From Paracoccaceae bacterium (GTDB taxonomy: Bacteria; Pseudomonadota; Alphaproteobacteria; Rhodobacterales; Rhodobacteraceae): a DNA stretch of 13,995 bases. How positions within the stretch are numbered: position 1 is the first letter of the stretch; each line of letters opens with the position of its first letter. The DNA lies in assembly GCA_015485375.1 (NCBI GenBank), contig WFTU01000385.1:1-13995 (forward strand), in the 5' to 3' direction. Under the pieces are notes generated by a model. That model made no database searches and was not told where the DNA came from. It saw only the letters and a program-made list of their open reading frames with translations. This document shows positions 11,391 to 13,995 of the stretch, one piece after another. The translations under genes were made by a program, and so were the position numbers.

Positions 11391-12161
11391 ATGACCTCCA
11401 ACCCACCGAAACCGCTGGTATATTTCAGCTACGGTCTGACCAAGAGTGCCAGCACGCTGGCCTATCGTCTGGCGTGGCTGTCGCTGGAGGACGCGGGCTT
11501 CACCCAGCCCCGCGTCCCCCCGCCGGTGGTGGAGGAAATCCACTCCGTCAACTTCGTCACCCATGTCAGCGAGTCGATGATGGCCGAGCTTACCCGTATC
11601 GCCCGCGCACAGGGCTATCCGCTGGTGGTCAAAACCCACGTCCTGCCCTCGCCCGCAGTCATCGAGGCGGTGAACTCCGGTCAGGCCAAAGGCTCCATCA
11701 CCTTCCGCGACCCGCGCGACATGGCGCTTTCCATGCTCGACCACGGCGCCAAGGCGCGGCGCAAGGGCGACTTCGCCTTTCGCGAATACGAAAAACTCCC
11801 CGACACGCTCGACGCCATCCGCCTGCAGGTGGACGCGCTCACGCAATGGATGCGCCTGCCCGACATGCTGCCGCTCACCTATGACCAGGTGGCATTCGAC
11901 ACGAAAAATACAGTTAAAAAACTCCAGCAACACCTTGGAATCACCGGAAACCCCGCAAAAATCGCCCGCATGGTTTCCGACAAACGCTACATCCAGTTCA
12001 ACAAGGGGATCCGCGATCGCCACAAGCGCGAGATGTCAGCCGATGACAGCGCCGCCTTCGCCCGCGAATTCGCCCCCCTCATCGAAACCCTTGCCCGAGT
12101 GCAAACCACCCCCTTCGATGGCCGTCCCGTCCTCGACGCCACGGCCAGCCTGCGCCACTAG
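11391..12161 (+). CDS. Sulfotransferase-family-like protein between ilvI and ilvH
   Basis: This 256-residue soluble protein has both PAPS-binding signatures of sulfotransferases. GLTKSAST (15-22) resembles the 5'-phosphosulfate-binding loop. ITFRDPRDMALSML (103-116) resembles the 3'-phosphate-binding element, with Arg106, Asp107, Arg109 and Ser114. KTH (81-83) follows strand two, where a catalytic His is often found. Length fits a minimal single-domain sulfotransferase. The acceptor cannot be deduced, and sulfation itself is inferred from motifs. It begins 2 nt after the ilvI stop and ends 12 nt before ilvH, so it is cotranscribed and probably translationally coupled with ilvI. The C-terminal third (after about 165) has a Lys-rich region with more A-rich codons (11905-11965) than its surroundings. 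A P-loop kinase-like fold of other function is the main alternative. Confidence 0.82.
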   Translation: MTSNPPKPLVYFSYGLTKSASTLAYRLAWLSLEDAGFTQPRVPPPVVEEIHSVNFVTHVSESMMAELTRIARAQGYPLVVKTHVLPSPAVIEAVNSGQAKGSITFRDPRDMALSMLDHGAKARRKGDFAFREYEKLPDTLDAIRLQVDALTQWMRLPDMLPLTYDQVAFDTKNTVKKLQQHLGITGNPAKIARMVSDKRYIQFNKGIRDRHKREMSADDSAAFAREFAPLIETLARVQTTPFDGRPVLDATASLRH

Positions 12162-12173
12162 AAAGGAAACGAC

Positions 12174-12734
12174 ATGTCCCCTCTTGCCCTGAAAAAAGGC
12201 GCCTCCCGCAAAAGCGCCTATGACCTGAAAAACCCGCTTAGCGAGACGATCGAGACCCACACCCTGACCGTCATCGTCGATAACGAGGCCGGCGTGCTGG
12301 CCCGTGTCATCGGCCTGTTTTCCGGTCGCGGCTACAACATCGACAGCCTGACCGTGGCCGAAACCGACCACGAGGGCCACATCTCGCGCATCAACATCGT
12401 CACCACCGGCACCCCGGCGGTGATCGAGCAGATCAAGGCCCAACTCGGCCGCATGGTCCCCATCTATTCCGTCCACGACCTCACGGTCGAGGGCGCGGCC
12501 GTGGAGCGCGAACTGGCCATGATGAAGGTCGTAGGCTCGGGCGAGAAACGCGTGGAAGCCATGCGCCTCGCCGACATCTTCCGCGCCAATGTCGTCGATG
12601 CCACGCTCGAAAGCTTCATCTTCGAACTCACCGGCACACCGGAAAAAATCGACGCTTTCATCGACCTGATGCGCCCGCTCGGCCTCGCCGATATCGCCCG
12701 CACCGGCGTCGCCGCCATGTCGCGCGGAAAATAA
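12174..12734 (+). CDS. ilvH: Acetolactate synthase small regulatory subunit
   Basis: This subunit activates the large subunit and gives feedback inhibition, usually by valine. It is 186 residues, about 25 longer than E. coli IlvH owing to an N-terminal extension rich in Lys and Ser (1-25). The N-terminal ACT domain is clear in HTLTVIVDNEAGVLARVIGL (29-48) followed by FSGRGYNIDSLTV (49-61). Asn37, Gly40 and Asn55 align with E. coli Asn11, Gly14 and Asn29, residues at the valine-binding interface, so feedback control is probably retained. The C-terminal half holds the usual ELAMMKV and RANVVDATLESFIFELTG blocks. ATG 12174 has AAAGGA (12162-12167) six nt upstream. It is the last gene of the ilv operon. 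Confidence 0.96.
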   Translation: MSPLALKKGASRKSAYDLKNPLSETIETHTLTVIVDNEAGVLARVIGLFSGRGYNIDSLTVAETDHEGHISRINIVTTGTPAVIEQIKAQLGRMVPIYSVHDLTVEGAAVERELAMMKVVGSGEKRVEAMRLADIFRANVVDATLESFIFELTGTPEKIDAFIDLMRPLGLADIARTGVAAMSRGK

Positions 12735-12736
12735 AC

Positions 12737-12767
12737 AAAAAAGGGGGGATGGTAAAAACCACCCCCC
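12737..12767 (-). terminator. Terminator at the ilvH/nrdJ convergence, strongest for the minus strand
   Basis: GGGGGG (12743-12748) pairs with CCCCCC (12762-12767) and TGGT (12750-12753) with ACCA (12758-12761), with a bulged A at 12749 and an AAAA loop. Six A at 12737-12742 become a U-tract on the minus strand, so it terminates nrdJ well. On the plus strand no T-run follows the stem, so ilvH transcripts may depend on the hairpin alone or on Rho. Confidence 0.8.
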
Positions 12768-12826
12768 AGTCTTGCAATTCAGGCACATCGTTAACTGCTC
12801 GGTTTGTTGCCTGCAGCCTGAACGCC

Positions 12827-12858
12827 GGAGGTCCGCCCAGCAGATCGGCGAAACCTCC
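12827..12858 (-). other. Stem-loop just past the nrdJ stop codon
   Basis: GGAGGT (12827-12832) pairs with ACCTCC (12853-12858), and CGCC (12834-12837) pairs with GGCG (12847-12850), separated by a small internal loop. It starts 11 nt after the nrdJ stop (minus strand) and lacks a U-tract. It may stabilise the 3' end or act with the terminator further on. 12768-12826 shows nothing else. Confidence 0.4.
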
Positions 12859-12869
12859 CCTGTCTGTAA

Positions 12870-13995
12870 TCAGCTACACCCCGAGGTCGCCCCGCAGGTG
12901 TTACACTTCATACAGGTTCCGTTACGCACCAGCGTATAGTTTCCGCATTCACCACAGGCATCGCCCTCGTAGCCCTGCATCTTCGCCTTGGTGCGTTCAT
13001 CCATAACCATGCTTGTCGCCACGGTTTCGCTTACCGTGGTCTGCACGCTGACATCCGCCGCTTCATGGTGCGCGCCGTCCGTATGCAGCAGTTCCTCGGG
13101 CACCCGCTTGCGCAGATAGCCGGTCGAGGAAATCTGCCGGATCATCTCGATGGAGCTTTGCGCCACATCGCTTTCGACATTCTCGACGTTGGAAACCCCT
13201 TCATCATGCCCGCGTCCCAGATCATCAAAAGACGAGCCGCTCGGCTTCACATGCGCAAGGTCCGTGCGGTCCAGATAGGACACCGCCAGCTCGCGGAAGA
13301 TATAATCCAGAATCGAGGTCGCGGATTTGATGCTGTCGTTCCCCTGCACCATCCCCGCCGGATCGAAGCGGGTAAAGGTAAAGGCATCGACAAATTCCTC
13401 CAGCGGCACGCCGTATTGCAGGCCGACCGACACCGCGATGGCGAAATTGTTCATCATGGCGCGGAAACCCGCCCCTTCCTTGTGCATGTCGATGAAAATC
13501 TCGCCGAGGTTCCCGTCCTCGTATTCGCCGGTGCGCAGGTAGACCTTATGCCCGCCCACGACCGCCTTCTGGGTATAGCCCTTGCGACGGTGCGGCAGCT
13601 TCTCGCGCCCGCGCGCCACTTCGCGCACCACGATCTTCTCGACGATTTTCTCCGCCAGCATCCCCGCGCGCTCGGCAGCGGGTGCCTCGGCCAGTTCCTC
13701 CTCGAAATCCTCGTCATCGATCAGCGCCGAAGACAGCGGCTGCGACAGCTTGGACCCGTCGCGATAAAGCGCATTCGCCTTCACCCCCAGCGACCAGCTG
13801 AGTTCATAGGCTTCCTTGCACTCCTCGATCGTCGCATCGTCCGGCATGTTGATGGTTTTCGAAATCGCACCGGAAATAAAGCTCTGCGCCGCCGCCATCA
13901 TGGTGATATGGCTGGCCACGCTCAGATACCGCGTGCCGATCCGCCCGCAGATATTGGCGCAATCGAACACCTTGTAATGCTCTTCCTTCAGGAAC
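12870..13995 (-). CDS. nrdJ: Vitamin B12-dependent (class II) ribonucleotide reductase, C-terminal part
   Basis: This oxygen-independent enzyme reduces ribonucleotides to deoxyribonucleotides using adenosylcobalamin. The frame is open to the right edge, so only about the last 375 residues are seen. At the edge the protein reads FLKEEHYKVFDCANICG; a GTG at 13970 falls inside this conserved block and is not a start. Recognisable parts are QSFISGAISKTINMPDDATI, LGVKANALYRDGSKLSQPL, then a TSCPD-type domain (RTGEYEDGNLGEIFIDMHK, RAMMNNFAIAVSVGLQYGV, RFDPAGMVQGNDSIKSATSI). The protein ends in a Cys-rich tail, CGECGNY then CMKCNTCGATSGCS. The paired cysteines there fit a zinc-ribbon and the redox-active tail that re-reduces the active site. 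The gene converges on ilvH, with terminators between them. A cobalamin riboswitch, if any, would lie outside this window. Confidence 0.95.
   Translation of the reverse strand, partial: FLKEEHYKVFDCANICGRIGTRYLSVASHITMMAAAQSFISGAISKTINMPDDATIEECKEAYELSWSLGVKANALYRDGSKLSQPLSSALIDDEDFEEELAEAPAAERAGMLAEKIVEKIVVREVARGREKLPHRRKGYTQKAVVGGHKVYLRTGEYEDGNLGEIFIDMHKEGAGFRAMMNNFAIAVSVGLQYGVPLEEFVDAFTFTRFDPAGMVQGNDSIKSATSILDYIFRELAVSYLDRTDLAHVKPSGSSFDDLGRGHDEGVSNVENVESDVAQSSIEMIRQISSTGYLRKRVPEELLHTDGAHHEAADVSVQTTVSETVATSMVMDERTKAKMQGYEGDACGECGNYTLVRNGTCMKCNTCGATSGCS

Noticed and set aside
9727..11406. A 559-codon open frame on the minus strand opposite ilvI
   Set aside because: It is the mirror of a GC-rich, strongly codon-biased gene with clear motifs. 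Its translation is rich in Gly/Val/Asp/His repeats with no recognisable domain, and it has no promoter or ribosome binding site.

Overview
The window looks like a chromosomal segment of an alphaproteobacterium, most likely order Rhodobacterales (Roseobacter/Rhodobacter-like). The basis is its high GC content, dense and short-spaced genes, a DUF2852 membrane protein, a TakP-like TRAP transporter, a Bpt-type N-end-rule transferase, a B12-dependent class II ribonucleotide reductase, and an acetolactate synthase with the GEAS motif that I recall from that group. This placement comes from recognising protein families by eye, not from a database search. I see no tRNA, rRNA, CRISPR array, insertion sequence or phage gene.

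Layout. (1) 1-2095, plus strand: the end of an unrecognised gene, then metA (homoserine O-acyltransferase, residue 111 predicting acetyl-CoA) and ppk2 (polyphosphate kinase 2). The junctions overlap by 1 and 4 nt, so this is one operon. (2) 2101-3753, plus strand: a TetR regulator with a WHG-type C-terminal domain, a DUF2852 membrane protein behind an operator-like inverted repeat, and an RDD membrane protein. (3) 3794-4689: bpt, preceded by a terminator-shaped hairpin that contains its ribosome binding site and followed by a bidirectional terminator shared with the converging TRAP operon. (4) 9247 down to 4714, minus strand: a three-gene TRAP transporter (Tat-exported binding protein, DctQ-like small subunit, oversized DctM-like large subunit). 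A 22-bp perfect palindrome precedes the binding-protein gene, and a hairpin terminator/attenuator separates it from the permease genes. (5) 9427-12767, plus strand: the acetolactate synthase operon. It has a promoter, a 16-codon leader peptide with five consecutive Ile/Val/Leu codons, an intrinsic terminator with an alternative pairing partner, ilvI, a small sulfotransferase-like gene, and ilvH. (6) 12870-13995, minus strand: the C-terminal third of nrdJ, running off the right edge and converging on ilvH.

How the parts work together. The genes are mainly housekeeping and amino-acid metabolism: methionine entry (metA), branched-chain amino acid entry (ilvIH), protein turnover (bpt), deoxyribonucleotides (nrdJ) and organic-acid uptake (TRAP). 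The most notable item is the ilv leader at 9463-9573. It has the parts expected of classical ribosome-mediated transcription attenuation, and the leader peptide appears to start at or next to the predicted transcription start (leaderless). The second is the sulfotransferase-like gene between the two acetolactate synthase subunit genes. Nothing here clearly forms a wholly new system; the points worth checking are mostly regulatory.
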